Source: QQVM01 sp035341855 (GTDB lineage Bacteria; Bacteroidota; Bacteroidia; AKYH767-A; 2013-40CM-41-45). From it: a DNA stretch of 64,000 bases. Positions 27,741 to 37,314 of this stretch are shown here, piece after piece; within the stretch, counting starts at the first letter, position 1; each line of letters starts with the position of its first letter. The notes below the pieces were generated by a model. It had not been told where the DNA came from. It worked only from the letters and a program-made list of their open reading frames with translations, and made no database searches. Location: contig DAOQWA010000012.1 in assembly GCA_035341855.1 (NCBI GenBank), forward strand, positions 5,893 to 69,892. Direction: 5' to 3'. Both the position numbers and the translations under genes were made by a program.

Positions 27741-28613
27741 ATGATTCGTTCCATGACCGGTTTTGGCACTGCAACGGCCAATTACCTCAACAAAACCATC
27801 ACTGTAGAAATTAAATCGGTGAACAGTAAATTCTTTGACCTGATGTTGCGCTTGCCTTCCATTTATAAAGAGAAGGAATACGAGCTTCGTACCGATCTTT
27901 CGCGTACAATAGAAAGAGGGAAAGTTGACTTTTCAATCACGATCGATTCAGTGGATGCTATAAAAAAGACGAGCATCAATCCTGTCCTCTTTAAAGCCTA
28001 TTATGACGACCTGAGATCCATACAAGACAAATACAATACCGGTGAATCTGACCTGATGCGTATTGTGCTTGGTTTACCTGATGTAATGAGCAATGATAAA
28101 CAGGCTTTATCTGAAGAGGAATGGAATGTTGTTACAAATACAATTGAACTTGGCCTTTCTGCATTTCACTCCTTTCGACTAGCAGAAGGTGCTTCAATGC
28201 AGAAAGATCTGGAAGAAAGAATAAATTCAATAGTCAGCCGACTCACAGAGATTGAAAAGTTTGAAGGAGGGCGTATTGAACAAGTTAGAAAAAGATTGAC
28301 CGGAAGTTTGGAGGAATTCATTCAAACGCAGAACATAGACCGAAACAGAATCGAACAAGAATTAATTTTTTATGTTGAGAAGTTCGATATTTCTGAAGAA
28401 AAGGTTCGCCTACGCACGCATTGCAATTACTTTCTGGAGACCATAAAATCAGATGCCTCCAATGGCAAAAAGCTCGCATTTATTTCTCAGGAAATAGGTC
28501 GGGAAATAAACACAATTGGTTCAAAAGCAAATGATGCAGAAATGCAGAAAATTGTAGTTAACCTGAAAGACGAACTGGAAAAGATAAAAGAATTATTACT
28601 CAACGTATTGTAA
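27741..28613 (+). CDS. yicC: YicC-family endoribonuclease
   Basis: A 290-residue member of the YicC family, recognised by the invariant N-terminus MIRSMTGFGTA and the C-terminal DUF1732 region (KKLAFISQEIGREINTIGSKANDAEM). YicC of E. coli is reported as an endoribonuclease. The neighbourhood yicC-gmk is conserved in many bacteria. The stop codon overlaps the gmk start by one base (TAATG). Confidence 0.93.
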   Translation: MIRSMTGFGTATANYLNKTITVEIKSVNSKFFDLMLRLPSIYKEKEYELRTDLSRTIERGKVDFSITIDSVDAIKKTSINPVLFKAYYDDLRSIQDKYNTGESDLMRIVLGLPDVMSNDKQALSEEEWNVVTNTIELGLSAFHSFRLAEGASMQKDLEERINSIVSRLTEIEKFEGGRIEQVRKRLTGSLEEFIQTQNIDRNRIEQELIFYVEKFDISEEKVRLRTHCNYFLETIKSDASNGKKLAFISQEIGREINTIGSKANDAEMQKIVVNLKDELEKIKELLLNVL

Positions 28614-29185
28614 TGGACGTCACCGGAAAGCTTCTTTTGTTCTGTGGTCCTTCAGGAAGTGGTAAGACAACCTTGGTTCACTACCTGCTGAAAAAATATC
28701 CCCGCCTGAAATTTTCCGTCTCTGCTACGACCCGGCCTATGCGATCTTCAGAAAAAGATGGTGTCGATTACCATTTCTTATCTGTCGAGGAATTCAAGAA
28801 AAAAATTGCAGCAGATGAATTTGTTGAGTGGGAACAAGTGTATGAAGATCGCTATTACGGCACTTTAAAGTCAGAGATAGAACGGATATGGACTGACAAT
28901 GGAATAGTTGTCTTTGACGTAGATGTCGAGGGTGGTTTGAAAATAAAAAAAATCTTTGGTGACCGTTTGTTGGCAGTCTTTGTCATGCCTCCATCTGTCG
29001 ACGAATTGCATAATAGATTGAAGGCTAGAAATTCCGAAACAAGCGCATCCTACAAGGCGAGAATTATGAAATCTGAACACGAGTTGACCTATGCTTTCAG
29101 GTTCGATTATGTGCTCATCAACGATAACCTTGAAGTTGCACTGGAAGAAGCCGAACGTGTCACACAAAAATTTATCAATAAGTAA
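28613..29185 (+). CDS. gmk: Guanylate kinase
   Basis: Phosphorylates GMP to GDP with ATP. It has 190 residues, a standard length. The P-loop GPSGSGKTT is at residues 12-20. The GMP-binding region has SATTRPMRSSEKDGVDYHF and the lid-side region has DVDVEGGLKIKK. It sits in a yicC-gmk-nadD operon, one base overlapping upstream and six bases before nadD. Confidence 0.96.
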   Translation: MDVTGKLLLFCGPSGSGKTTLVHYLLKKYPRLKFSVSATTRPMRSSEKDGVDYHFLSVEEFKKKIAADEFVEWEQVYEDRYYGTLKSEIERIWTDNGIVVFDVDVEGGLKIKKIFGDRLLAVFVMPPSVDELHNRLKARNSETSASYKARIMKSEHELTYAFRFDYVLINDNLEVALEEAERVTQKFINK

Positions 29186-29191
29186 TTTGGA

Positions 29192-29764
29192 ATGAAAGTC
29201 GGTTTGTTTTTTGGATCCTTCAATCCCATTCATAATGGTCACCTGATCATTGCCGGATATCTTGCGGAATTTACAGATCTCGATCAGGTGTGGCTTGTAG
29301 TGTCTCCACACAACCCACACAAACTAAAGAGAACACTATTACAGGATCATCACCGCTTGGCTATCGTAAAAATTGCAATAGGAGACAATCGAAAAATCAA
29401 AGCAAGTGATATAGAATTTAAACTGGAGAAGCCTAGTTATACAGTTGTTACTCTTACCTATTTGCATGAAAAATTCCCGGAACATCAGTTTGCCCTTATC
29501 TTAGGTAGCGACAACCTGGAAAATTTTCACAAATGGAAAAACTACGAGCAAATTCTTGAACACAATGAATTGTATGTATATCCCAGAAAAGGATCATCAG
29601 GTGGCGATCTGCTGAGTCACCCTAAGGTAAAATTGATCGAAGCACCAATGATGGAACTCTCTTCAACTTTTATTCGGGATGCCATCAAAGCGAAGAAGGA
29701 CGTAAGATATATGCTACCGGAGTCAGCATGGAATTATATAGATGAGATGAATTTTTACCGTTAG
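29192..29764 (+). CDS. nadD: Nicotinate-nucleotide adenylyltransferase
   Basis: Adenylates nicotinate mononucleotide in NAD biosynthesis. It has 190 residues. The nucleotidyltransferase signature GLFFGSFNPIHNGHL near the N-terminus includes the HxGH motif. The C-terminal ISSTxIR-type motif is LSSTFIRDAI. WLVVSPHNPHK and LILGSDNLENFHKW also match NadD. It is the last gene of the yicC-gmk-nadD operon. Confidence 0.95.
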   Translation: MKVGLFFGSFNPIHNGHLIIAGYLAEFTDLDQVWLVVSPHNPHKLKRTLLQDHHRLAIVKIAIGDNRKIKASDIEFKLEKPSYTVVTLTYLHEKFPEHQFALILGSDNLENFHKWKNYEQILEHNELYVYPRKGSSGGDLLSHPKVKLIEAPMMELSSTFIRDAIKAKKDVRYMLPESAWNYIDEMNFYR

Positions 29765-29860
29765 TTTATTTTGAATAGGATCTCAATGCCATTTCACAAA
29801 GCGCATTGCATTATACATAAACATGCAGAATTGCCTCCCCATGCAAACGATAAAATAAAT

Positions 29861-29868
29861 TACCTTTG
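29861..29868 (+). promoter_or_regulatory. Putative -7 element, possibly leaderless
   Basis: TACCTTTG matches TAnnTTTG and ends five bases before the ATG at 29874, so transcription could start at the start codon. A TTG at 29831 is about eight bases too far away for an ideal -33 element. Confidence 0.4.
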
Positions 29869-29873
29869 CCCAC

Positions 29874-31025
29874 ATGAACAACAACAGCGAATTCGGAACA
29901 AGAGCCATACATGCAGGACAAGAGCCTGATCCAAGTACAGGTGCAATCATGACCCCTATTTACCAGACTTCAACCTATGTTCAGGAAAGTCCGGGTAAAC
30001 ACAAGGGCTATGCTTATGCCAGAGGTAAAAACCCGACAAGGATTGCATTGGAAAAATGTATTGCTTCACTTGAAAATGCAAAACACGGACTTTGTTTTTC
30101 AAGTGGCCAGGGTGCAGAAGATGCTATATTAAAATTGTTAAGACCGGGCGATGAAGTTATTGCAACTGACGATTTATATGGGGGCTCATACCGTATGTTC
30201 ACAAAAGTTTTTGAGCCTTTTGGTATTACATTCCGCTTCGTGAACATGCACGAAATGACTGAATTGAAAAATGCCATCAGTCCAAAAACAAAAATGATAT
30301 GGGTTGAGACCCCGACGAACCCATTGATGAAGATCATTGACATCAGGGCCTGCGCTGCCATTGCAAAAGAGAACAAACTAATACTTGTGGTAGACAATAC
30401 TTTTGCCTCTCCTTATTTGCAAAATCCTTTAGATCTGGGGGCTGATATTGTTACTCATTCTGCTACAAAATATTTAGGAGGGCACTCTGATGTTATCCTT
30501 GGGGCTCTTTGTACCAATGATGATAAGCTTCATGAAGACCTTGCTTTCATCGCCAACTCATGTGGTGCCGTACCCGGACCTATGGATAGTTTCCTTGTTC
30601 TCCGCGGATTGAAATCATTGCATGTAAGAATGGATCGACATTGTTCAAACGGAAAGGCTATTGCTCAATACCTGAGATCTCATCCGAAGGTAGACAAGGT
30701 GTATTGGCCCGGATTCAGCGATCATCCAAATCATGACATTGCAAAAACACAAATGCGGGATTTTGGTGGAATGATCTCCTTCACTTTAAAAGGAAACTCC
30801 AAAGATGATGCATTTGCCATGGCAAGCAGAGCGAAAGTCTTTTCACTTGCCGAATCATTGGGTGGTGTTGAATCCCTCATTGGTCATCCGGCCAGTATGA
30901 CACATGCTTCGATTCCAAAAGAACTTCGGGAGAAAGCAGGTGTCCTTGACTCTTTGCTTCGCCTGAGTGTCGGGATTGAAGATGTTAAAGATTTGTTAGA
31001 GGACCTCAAACAAGCCATTGGCTGA
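29874..31025 (+). CDS. Cystathionine gamma-synthase/lyase-family PLP enzyme
   Basis: A 383-residue enzyme of the Cys/Met-metabolism PLP family. The PLP-binding lysine is Lys199 in THSATKYLGGHSD. Other signatures are YARGKNPTRIALE, the phosphate-binding SSGQGAEDAI and VETPTNPLMKIIDI. Members make or cleave cystathionine, homocysteine or cysteine, and sequence alone does not separate gamma-synthase, gamma-lyase and beta-lyase. The residue pattern is close to enzymes usually annotated as MetB or cystathionine gamma-lyase in this phylum. It appears monocistronic. Confidence 0.92.
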   Translation: MNNNSEFGTRAIHAGQEPDPSTGAIMTPIYQTSTYVQESPGKHKGYAYARGKNPTRIALEKCIASLENAKHGLCFSSGQGAEDAILKLLRPGDEVIATDDLYGGSYRMFTKVFEPFGITFRFVNMHEMTELKNAISPKTKMIWVETPTNPLMKIIDIRACAAIAKENKLILVVDNTFASPYLQNPLDLGADIVTHSATKYLGGHSDVILGALCTNDDKLHEDLAFIANSCGAVPGPMDSFLVLRGLKSLHVRMDRHCSNGKAIAQYLRSHPKVDKVYWPGFSDHPNHDIAKTQMRDFGGMISFTLKGNSKDDAFAMASRAKVFSLAESLGGVESLIGHPASMTHASIPKELREKAGVLDSLLRLSVGIEDVKDLLEDLKQAIG

Positions 31026-31144
31026 TTGAAACTGCGACATTTTCTTTCTTTTTAACCTAAAATCGTTTGTTTTTGCCGGCTATACTGCTACGTCAGTCTA
31101 GTGTCAAAACAGGTCATAACTGTCAGAATTTTAAAAGGTTTGAG

Positions 31145-31152
31145 TATCTTTG
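31145..31152 (+). promoter_or_regulatory. Putative -7 element for the M43 protease gene
   Basis: TATCTTTG matches TAnnTTTG, 45 bases before the ATG at 31198. A good -33 element is not apparent. Confidence 0.4.
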
Positions 31153-31197
31153 CTATGTACATTATTATATTAATTAGAAAAACCCACTCTTAATTTC

Positions 31198-33282
31198 ATG
31201 AAGAAAATTCTACTCTTATCGTTACTGACTGTCTTTTTCGGTAACCTGACATTTGCACAACAAGGGCTCCGGTGTCATACCGATGAAGTATATCAGGAAG
31301 CTGTACGCAATAACCCTGATATTCTTCGTATTCAAAATCAACTGGAAGACTTTACTGCAAATTATGTTCGCAGCAATCAGCCAATGCAGAGAAACGCTTC
31401 CGGTGCTCCGGTGTATATCATTCCATTGGTTTTTCACATTCTTCACAATTACGGACCTGAAAACATATCCGATGCACAGGTTGTAGATGCTGTGAGAGTG
31501 ATCAATGAAGACTATAGCAAAATGAATGCTGACACGAGCCAGATTTTAAGTCAATTTTTAGGTATCGCTGCAAATGCACAGATCGAATTCAGGCTTGCCA
31601 ACATCGACCCGAGTGGAAATTGTACAAACGGTATTGACAGGATAGTCACAAACCTTACCTACAATGCCAACGACAATTCTAAATTAAACCCCTGGCCGAA
31701 TCAGAAGTATATAAATATTTGGGTAGCCCATACACTTGAAAGAACCGGTGCGGCTGCATATGCATTTCTACCAGGAACAACATCAAATTCAAATGATGGA
31801 ATTCTAACCCGTCATAATTATACAGGAAGTATTGGTACCAGCAGCAATAACAACAAAAGAACACTTACCCATGAGCTGGGTCACGTACTTAACTTGTTGC
31901 ACCCATGGGGAAGCGGGAATGAAGTCGGAACTGCATGCGGTGATGATTTTGTAAGTGACACTCCTATTACGATGGGGTTTTCTTCATGCCAGACCGCTGC
32001 ATCAGCTCAGGTTTGCAACCCTCCTATCGTTGAGAACTTTCAGAACTTTATGGATTATTCCTACTGTGATGTTATGTTCACTGAAGGACAAAAAACCAGA
32101 ATGTTTGCTGCACTAAATTCAGGTGCCAGCGGTAGAAATAATCTTTGGACCAATGCTAACCTGATTGCAACCGGAACTGACGGTTCCCCTATTAACATAT
32201 GTACTCCAATTGCTGATTTTTCTACAAACCGCAGTGAGGTTTGCGAGGGCGGTTCTATTACTTTCAATGACTTATCCTGGAATGGTACACCTACAAGCTG
32301 GTATTGGGAATTTCCGGGTGGAACTCCGAGTACATCAACGGATTCTATGCCGGTGGTGACATATTCAACAGCCGGTGTATACGACGTCTTATTCGCTTCT
32401 GCAAATGGAACAGGATCTGACACACTATCACGCGTAGGCTATGTACACGTTTCAGGAACGCCATCAATAACAATGACAGGACCATCTTATGTTGAGGACT
32501 TCGAATTGCCAACCTCATTCCCTGGTGCAGACGGCTACGTACTAAACCCTGACAATGGACAGACATGGTCGCTTGTTTCCGGTGTAGCATATACAGGAAA
32601 CGGATCTATACGTATCAATAACTATGTAAACGTAGCACGTGAAATCGATGAGTGGGTGATGCCGGCCATGGACTTATCTAATGTAAACTTCCCTGTTAAT
32701 ATGACATTCTGGTATGCTAATGCGCAAAGAAGCAGCACATCAAATGATGAGTTGTCTGTTTGGGGGTCGATTAACTGCGGACAACTATGGTTAAACAGAT
32801 GGACCAGAAATGGCTCAAGCCTTGCTACAGCCGGAATCATTTCAATAAGCTTCACACCAAGTAATACCGGACAGTGGGCGCAGGCAACCGTTTCAATGAA
32901 CCCTTATGCTTTGAAGTCGAATGTTCGTTTCAAATTCCGTAATACAAGTGATAAAGGAAACAACATTTATATTGACGATATTAACATCACAGGTACTTAT
33001 GTAAATGTGGACGAGATGGATGAGATCAACCTTGGATTTGCTTTGTATCCTAATCCGGGAACAGGCAATTCTAAAATTCAATTCCAGTTATCGAAAACAC
33101 TTCCGGTCAGCATTCAGGTAACTGATATCGCGGGCAGACTTATCACAACTGTTGCTGATGAAACTGTTGCTGCGGGACTTCATGAGTACCCGATCAATGT
33201 TACTACACCGGGTATTTATCTTATCAACCTAATCACAAATGGTAAGTACCACGTAAGAAAACTCATTGTCAGCAACGACTGA
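31198..33282 (+). CDS. Secreted M43-family metalloprotease with PKD domain and T9SS sorting domain
   Basis: A 694-residue exported zinc protease. The signal peptide ends TFA before Gln21. The catalytic zinc motif HELGHVLNLLH spans residues 225-235, with Glu226 as the general base. The downstream FMDYSYCDVMFTEGQ contains the methionine-turn typical of M43 (pappalysin-like) metzincins. A PKD domain follows (about 315-415, with FNDLSWNGTPTSWYWEFPGG). A jelly-roll-like domain covers about 420-600. A T9SS type A sorting domain begins at LGFALYPNPGTGNSKIQF. It is probably an extracellular or cell-surface protease. A strong terminator follows directly. Confidence 0.93.
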   Translation: MKKILLLSLLTVFFGNLTFAQQGLRCHTDEVYQEAVRNNPDILRIQNQLEDFTANYVRSNQPMQRNASGAPVYIIPLVFHILHNYGPENISDAQVVDAVRVINEDYSKMNADTSQILSQFLGIAANAQIEFRLANIDPSGNCTNGIDRIVTNLTYNANDNSKLNPWPNQKYINIWVAHTLERTGAAAYAFLPGTTSNSNDGILTRHNYTGSIGTSSNNNKRTLTHELGHVLNLLHPWGSGNEVGTACGDDFVSDTPITMGFSSCQTAASAQVCNPPIVENFQNFMDYSYCDVMFTEGQKTRMFAALNSGASGRNNLWTNANLIATGTDGSPINICTPIADFSTNRSEVCEGGSITFNDLSWNGTPTSWYWEFPGGTPSTSTDSMPVVTYSTAGVYDVLFASANGTGSDTLSRVGYVHVSGTPSITMTGPSYVEDFELPTSFPGADGYVLNPDNGQTWSLVSGVAYTGNGSIRINNYVNVAREIDEWVMPAMDLSNVNFPVNMTFWYANAQRSSTSNDELSVWGSINCGQLWLNRWTRNGSSLATAGIISISFTPSNTGQWAQATVSMNPYALKSNVRFKFRNTSDKGNNIYIDDINITGTYVNVDEMDEINLGFALYPNPGTGNSKIQFQLSKTLPVSIQVTDIAGRLITTVADETVAAGLHEYPINVTTPGIYLINLITNGKYHVRKLIVSND

Positions 33283-33295
33283 TAGACAACATCAA

Positions 33296-33326
33296 AGCCC
33301 CGGTTTTCGAGCCGGGGCTCTTTTTT
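33296..33326 (+). terminator. Rho-independent terminator after the M43 protease gene
   Basis: Perfect 8-bp arms AGCCCCGG (33296-33303) and CCGGGGCT (33312-33319) enclose an 8-base loop and are followed by TTTTTT (33321-33326). It starts 13 bases after the stop codon. Confidence 0.92.
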
Positions 33327-33421
33327 ATCCTCACTTCAGGAGCCACACCTCTTTTCATTTTTAAAACCTTACATTGCTTATTCCACGGGGCAAAATCTGC
33401 AACTATTTTTTTTTACTATCG

Positions 33422-33429
33422 TATTTTTG
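33422..33429 (+). promoter_or_regulatory. Putative -7 element
   Basis: TATTTTTG matches TAnnTTTG, 69 bases before the ATG at 33499. The surroundings are very T-rich, which lowers its specificity. Confidence 0.3.
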
Positions 33430-33498
33430 AAATAATCAGATAAATAATTGGGCATATCCATTTTTTTTTGAAGATTTGCAGGGCTTCACTTCCAGAAA

Positions 33499-34191
33499 AT
33501 GTCATTTTACAAGTCACTCTTATCCTTCCTCAGCCTCTTTTTGGTTCATCTGACTGTTTTTTCGCAGGAAGTACCTGATTTTAAAAGAAGCGCTTTGGCT
33601 ATTGACATTACTCAAATGGCTACTAATGAAGTTAATTTATCTTATGAATTGTCGTTCTCTTCAAGAAGAAGTCTGGAAATAGCGCTCGGAATAATCTATG
33701 TCAACGATGCACTCGAAGATCTTTCAAGGGATATGAGTAATTCACATTACTTTTCTGAGCATGGTTTTAGTGCCAGAGTTGCCTATAAACTTTACAGAAG
33801 GCAAGTGGAGGATTCTAAGTGGCGAGACTACCTTGCCCCGGCAATTACATACAAATACCTTTACTTCAATAACCAATGGTTTTCCAACGAAGTCACTGAC
33901 GAAAATAAAGGGATTAAATACGATGAGTGCTTGTACCAGCACAGGTACAGGAGCAAATTTGGGTTTGAGTTTTTATGGGGTAAAGTTTATAACTTCAACA
34001 AAAGTCTGGCATTAGAAATGTTTTATGGTGTTGGTTTAAGGGCTACAAGTTCTGTTAGATCTGATCTCCTAAAGCAAGACATTTGCGGGGTCGACAGTTC
34101 CGCAATTTACGTACCTGACTACGGCGATGACAAAAGATTTTTCGTTCGCCCGGCCTTACGTGCCGGTTTGAAATTCAGGATTTCATTTTAG
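33499..34191 (+). CDS. Secreted outer-membrane-barrel-like protein of unknown function
   Basis: A 230-residue exported protein. The signal peptide ends VFS before Gln24. The mature chain has repeated amphipathic strand segments (EVNLSYELSFSSRRSLEIALGIIYV, GFSARVAYKLYRRQ, FGFEFLWGKVYNF, ALRAGLKFRISF) and ends in phenylalanine, which fits an outer-membrane beta-barrel. No enzymatic motif or family name is recognised. It converges on polA, with an inverted repeat between the two stops. Confidence 0.75.
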   Translation: MSFYKSLLSFLSLFLVHLTVFSQEVPDFKRSALAIDITQMATNEVNLSYELSFSSRRSLEIALGIIYVNDALEDLSRDMSNSHYFSEHGFSARVAYKLYRRQVEDSKWRDYLAPAITYKYLYFNNQWFSNEVTDENKGIKYDECLYQHRYRSKFGFEFLWGKVYNFNKSLALEMFYGVGLRATSSVRSDLLKQDICGVDSSAIYVPDYGDDKRFFVRPALRAGLKFRISF

Positions 34192-34208
34192 TTTTATTAA
34201 ATATAATA

Positions 34209-34235
34209 CTCATTGATTTAGACCTTATCAATGAG
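34209..34235. terminator. Hairpin between convergent genes, overlapping the polA stop
   Basis: CTCATTGAT (34209-34217) pairs exactly with ATCAATGAG (34227-34235) across a 9-base loop. The right arm includes the polA stop codon. T-tracts are weak, so termination is plausible but not certain. Confidence 0.45.
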
Positions 34236-37059
34236 CCTCCAGCCAATTTTCTCCTACACCCATTCCGACCTCTATCGGAACCTTTAATGGAATTGCATTT
34301 TTCATCCGGGCTTCTACGAGCTTTTTTAATACCTCGACCTCTTCACGGTGTGCATCAAAAATTAGTTCATCATGTACCTGTAATAACATTTTAGATCTCA
34401 TCTTCTCTTTCTCAAGGTCAGATGCAATTCTGATCATGGCGATTTTTATCATATCGGCTGCACTACCCTGAATCGGCGCATTAATTGCATTTCGTTCTGC
34501 AAAACCTCTGACAGTTGCGTTAGCAGAATTAATATCCCTAAGATATCTTCTTCGGCCCATGATTGTCTCGACGAATCCCTTCTTTTTTGCCTTCTCAATA
34601 CTTAGATCCATGTAATCCTTCACGCCCGGATACTGGATAAAATAATTATCAATAATTTCCTTTGCTTCCGTTCGGGAAATATTCAGACGGTCTGCAAGGC
34701 CAAAGGCAGAGATTCCATAAATGATCCCGAAGTTTACCATCTTGGCATTTCGTCTCATTTCAGAATTTACCTCTTTAATTGGAACACCATAAACTTTAGA
34801 GGCAGTTGCAGCATGAATATCTTCTCCGCTCTGAAATGCTTCAAGCATGCCTTTATCCTGACTTAGTTCTGCAATAACCCTCAATTCGATTTGCGAGTAA
34901 TCAGCAGACAACAATAGAAAATCTTTTCCCCTCGAAACGAATGCCTTCCTTATTTCTCTTCCTCGTTCTGTACGAATGGGTATATTTTGCAAATTCGGGT
35001 TGTCAGAACTTAAACGACCTGTCACCGCCACAATCTGATTGTATGAAGTGTGTATTCTTCCGGTATCAGGATTTACAAGCGTCGGTAAAACATCTACATA
35101 TGTATTCTTGAGCTTAACTAATTCACGAAAGTCAAGAATCTTTCTAACGATTGGATGCTTGTTCTCTAATTTGCTGAGTACGTCCTCTCCTGTAGAGAAC
35201 TGGCCTGTTTTGGTTTTCGATGGTTTATCTATGATCTTTAACCTGTTGAACAATATCTCTCCTACCTGCTTTGGTGATGAAATATTAAACTCTTCTCCTG
35301 CCAATGTTTGAATTTCAGATTCTACATTTTTTATGTCAACTTCAAGTTCTGCTGAAAGTGCCTTCAACGCTTTTTTATCTACAGTAATACCTTCTGCTTC
35401 CATCGCAGCCAACACAGGTACTAATGGCATCTCGACTTCATAAAACAATTTTTGTACACCTGCATTCTTAAGCTTAGGTTCGAAAACTTCATACAATTGC
35501 AAAGTAATGTCAGCATCTTCTGCAGCATATTCTGTAACCTCCTCCACAGGAACGTCCCTCATGCTCAGCTGATCCTTCCCTCTTTTCCCGATTAAATTTT
35601 CTATTGAAACAGGGGAATAATGAAGATACGTTTCCGACAGAACGTTCATTGAATGACGCATCTCTGGACGAATAAGAAAGTGAGAGATCATTGTATCAAA
35701 ATACTTTCCTTTAAATTCAATGCCATATCGCTTTAGAACTGAAAGATCATATTTTAAATTCTGTGCAACCTTTACGATATTTTCATTCCTGAAAACAGCA
35801 TCGAACTCCATCACAATTTTTCGGGCACCTTCGTAGTCATTCGGAACAGGTACATAATAGCCTTCGTGTTTCTTCGAAGAAAAAGACATTCCAACCAAAT
35901 CAGCAGTATGTGAATCAAGGCCGGTCGTTTCAGTATCAAAACTGATCACGCTTTGTTCCAACAGTAATTTAATCAACTTTGAACGCTTTTCATCAGTGTT
36001 TGTTAACTCATAACTGTGCTTTGTTGACTCAATGTTCTTTAGTAGTGATGGTGACGGTGTTTCCGGCTCTTCGTCAAACACCTCTGGTTCTTCGGTCTCT
36101 TCTACACCAAATAATGATGCTTGTGTTGTTACAACTTTCTTCTCTTTGATGGCCTTTTTCTCTGTAGGTTTTGACTCAGCGTTCTTCAGATTTAATTGAT
36201 CTGCGAGACGTCTGAATTCCAATTCAGCAAACAAGCTTTGAACAGCATCGATATCTGCATCTTGTGCTTTTAGATCTTCCAGTTCAACTTCTATAGGAAC
36301 ATTTGTAATAATTGTTGCCAACCATTTTGACTGCGTCGCATCCTCCTTACTATTTTCAACTTTTTCTTTAAGCTTTCCTTTAAGCTTATCCGTATTTACC
36401 AATAAATTTTCAATCGAACCGAATTGTTTTATCAATGAGATGGCTGTCTTTTCTCCTACGCCACGGATACCCGGGATATTGTCCACCTTATCACCCATTA
36501 ATCCAAGGATATCCTTAAGCTGATCAACATTCTCAATTTCCCATCTTTCACAGATTTCTTTAACTCCCAGTATCTCTGCACCGACACCGCTACGAGCAGG
36601 TTTATAGATGAATGTATGCTCATCCACAAGCTGGCCATAATCCTTATCAGGTGTCATCATATAAGTTTCAAAGCCTTCCTTCTCTGCACGCATCGCCAAC
36701 GTGCCGATTACATCGTCAGCTTCATAACCATCCATTGCAAGAACCGGAATTCTAAATGCTTCACATAACTTAACCACAACGGGAATGGCAGAAGCAAGAT
36801 CTTCCGGGATCTCCTCACGATTGGCTTTATAATCGGAAAACTCCTCATGCCTGCTTGTTGGAGCTGCTGTATCGAATACAACAGCAATGTGTGTTGGTTT
36901 CTGTTTTTTAAGAACGTCAAGCAGTGTGTTCGTAAAACCAAATACGGCAGAGGTGTTCTGTCCTTTAGAATTTATTCTGTGATTATTGCTAAAAGCAAAA
37001 TAGGCCCGGTAGATTAAGGCCATTGCATCCAGCAGGAATAGTTTCTTCTCTTCAGCCAT
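34228..37059 (-). CDS. polA: DNA polymerase I
   Basis: A repair and Okazaki-fragment polymerase of about 943 residues from the ATG at 37059. The track start 12 codons upstream is less likely, since family members begin just before KLFLLDAMALIYRAYFAF. Domain order is a 5'-nuclease (about 1-290, with GYEADDVIGT and GIRGVGEKTA), a 3'-5' proofreading exonuclease (about 350-530, DxE intact in SFDTETTGLDSH), and the polymerase. Polymerase motifs are SADYSQIELRVIAELS (A), RRNAKMVNFGIIYGISAFGL (B) and QVHDELIFD (C). Full length, with no sign of damage. Confidence 0.96.
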   Translation of the reverse strand: MAEEKKLFLLDAMALIYRAYFAFSNNHRINSKGQNTSAVFGFTNTLLDVLKKQKPTHIAVVFDTAAPTSRHEEFSDYKANREEIPEDLASAIPVVVKLCEAFRIPVLAMDGYEADDVIGTLAMRAEKEGFETYMMTPDKDYGQLVDEHTFIYKPARSGVGAEILGVKEICERWEIENVDQLKDILGLMGDKVDNIPGIRGVGEKTAISLIKQFGSIENLLVNTDKLKGKLKEKVENSKEDATQSKWLATIITNVPIEVELEDLKAQDADIDAVQSLFAELEFRRLADQLNLKNAESKPTEKKAIKEKKVVTTQASLFGVEETEEPEVFDEEPETPSPSLLKNIESTKHSYELTNTDEKRSKLIKLLLEQSVISFDTETTGLDSHTADLVGMSFSSKKHEGYYVPVPNDYEGARKIVMEFDAVFRNENIVKVAQNLKYDLSVLKRYGIEFKGKYFDTMISHFLIRPEMRHSMNVLSETYLHYSPVSIENLIGKRGKDQLSMRDVPVEEVTEYAAEDADITLQLYEVFEPKLKNAGVQKLFYEVEMPLVPVLAAMEAEGITVDKKALKALSAELEVDIKNVESEIQTLAGEEFNISSPKQVGEILFNRLKIIDKPSKTKTGQFSTGEDVLSKLENKHPIVRKILDFRELVKLKNTYVDVLPTLVNPDTGRIHTSYNQIVAVTGRLSSDNPNLQNIPIRTERGREIRKAFVSRGKDFLLLSADYSQIELRVIAELSQDKGMLEAFQSGEDIHAATASKVYGVPIKEVNSEMRRNAKMVNFGIIYGISAFGLADRLNISRTEAKEIIDNYFIQYPGVKDYMDLSIEKAKKKGFVETIMGRRRYLRDINSANATVRGFAERNAINAPIQGSAADMIKIAMIRIASDLEKEKMRSKMLLQVHDELIFDAHREEVEVLKKLVEARMKNAIPLKVPIEVGMGVGENWLEAH

Positions 37060-37314
37060 CGTTTTGAATTTTATATAAAGATTGCAATTTACCAAAAAAT
37101 TGAAGGTACTGAATGGTGCCGATCATTACATGCGCAAATAATATTGATGGCAAGCCGGATGCATAGGAATAAACATCTAAAAGCTCTTTGTCCGGTCGTT
37201 TGAAAAGACCTTTTTTAAGAATAGCATCAAACTTAAAATCAAAGTCAATTGCAAAACTAATTTCTCAAATTGGGTGCTATACGGCTAATCTTTAGTTGCC
37301 CGGGCATACAGGGA

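Noticed and set aside
37060..37314. Regulatory RNA or gene in the region upstream of polA
   Set aside because: I saw only short, weak inverted repeats such as GGTC/GACC near 37196, with no conserved structure or open frame.
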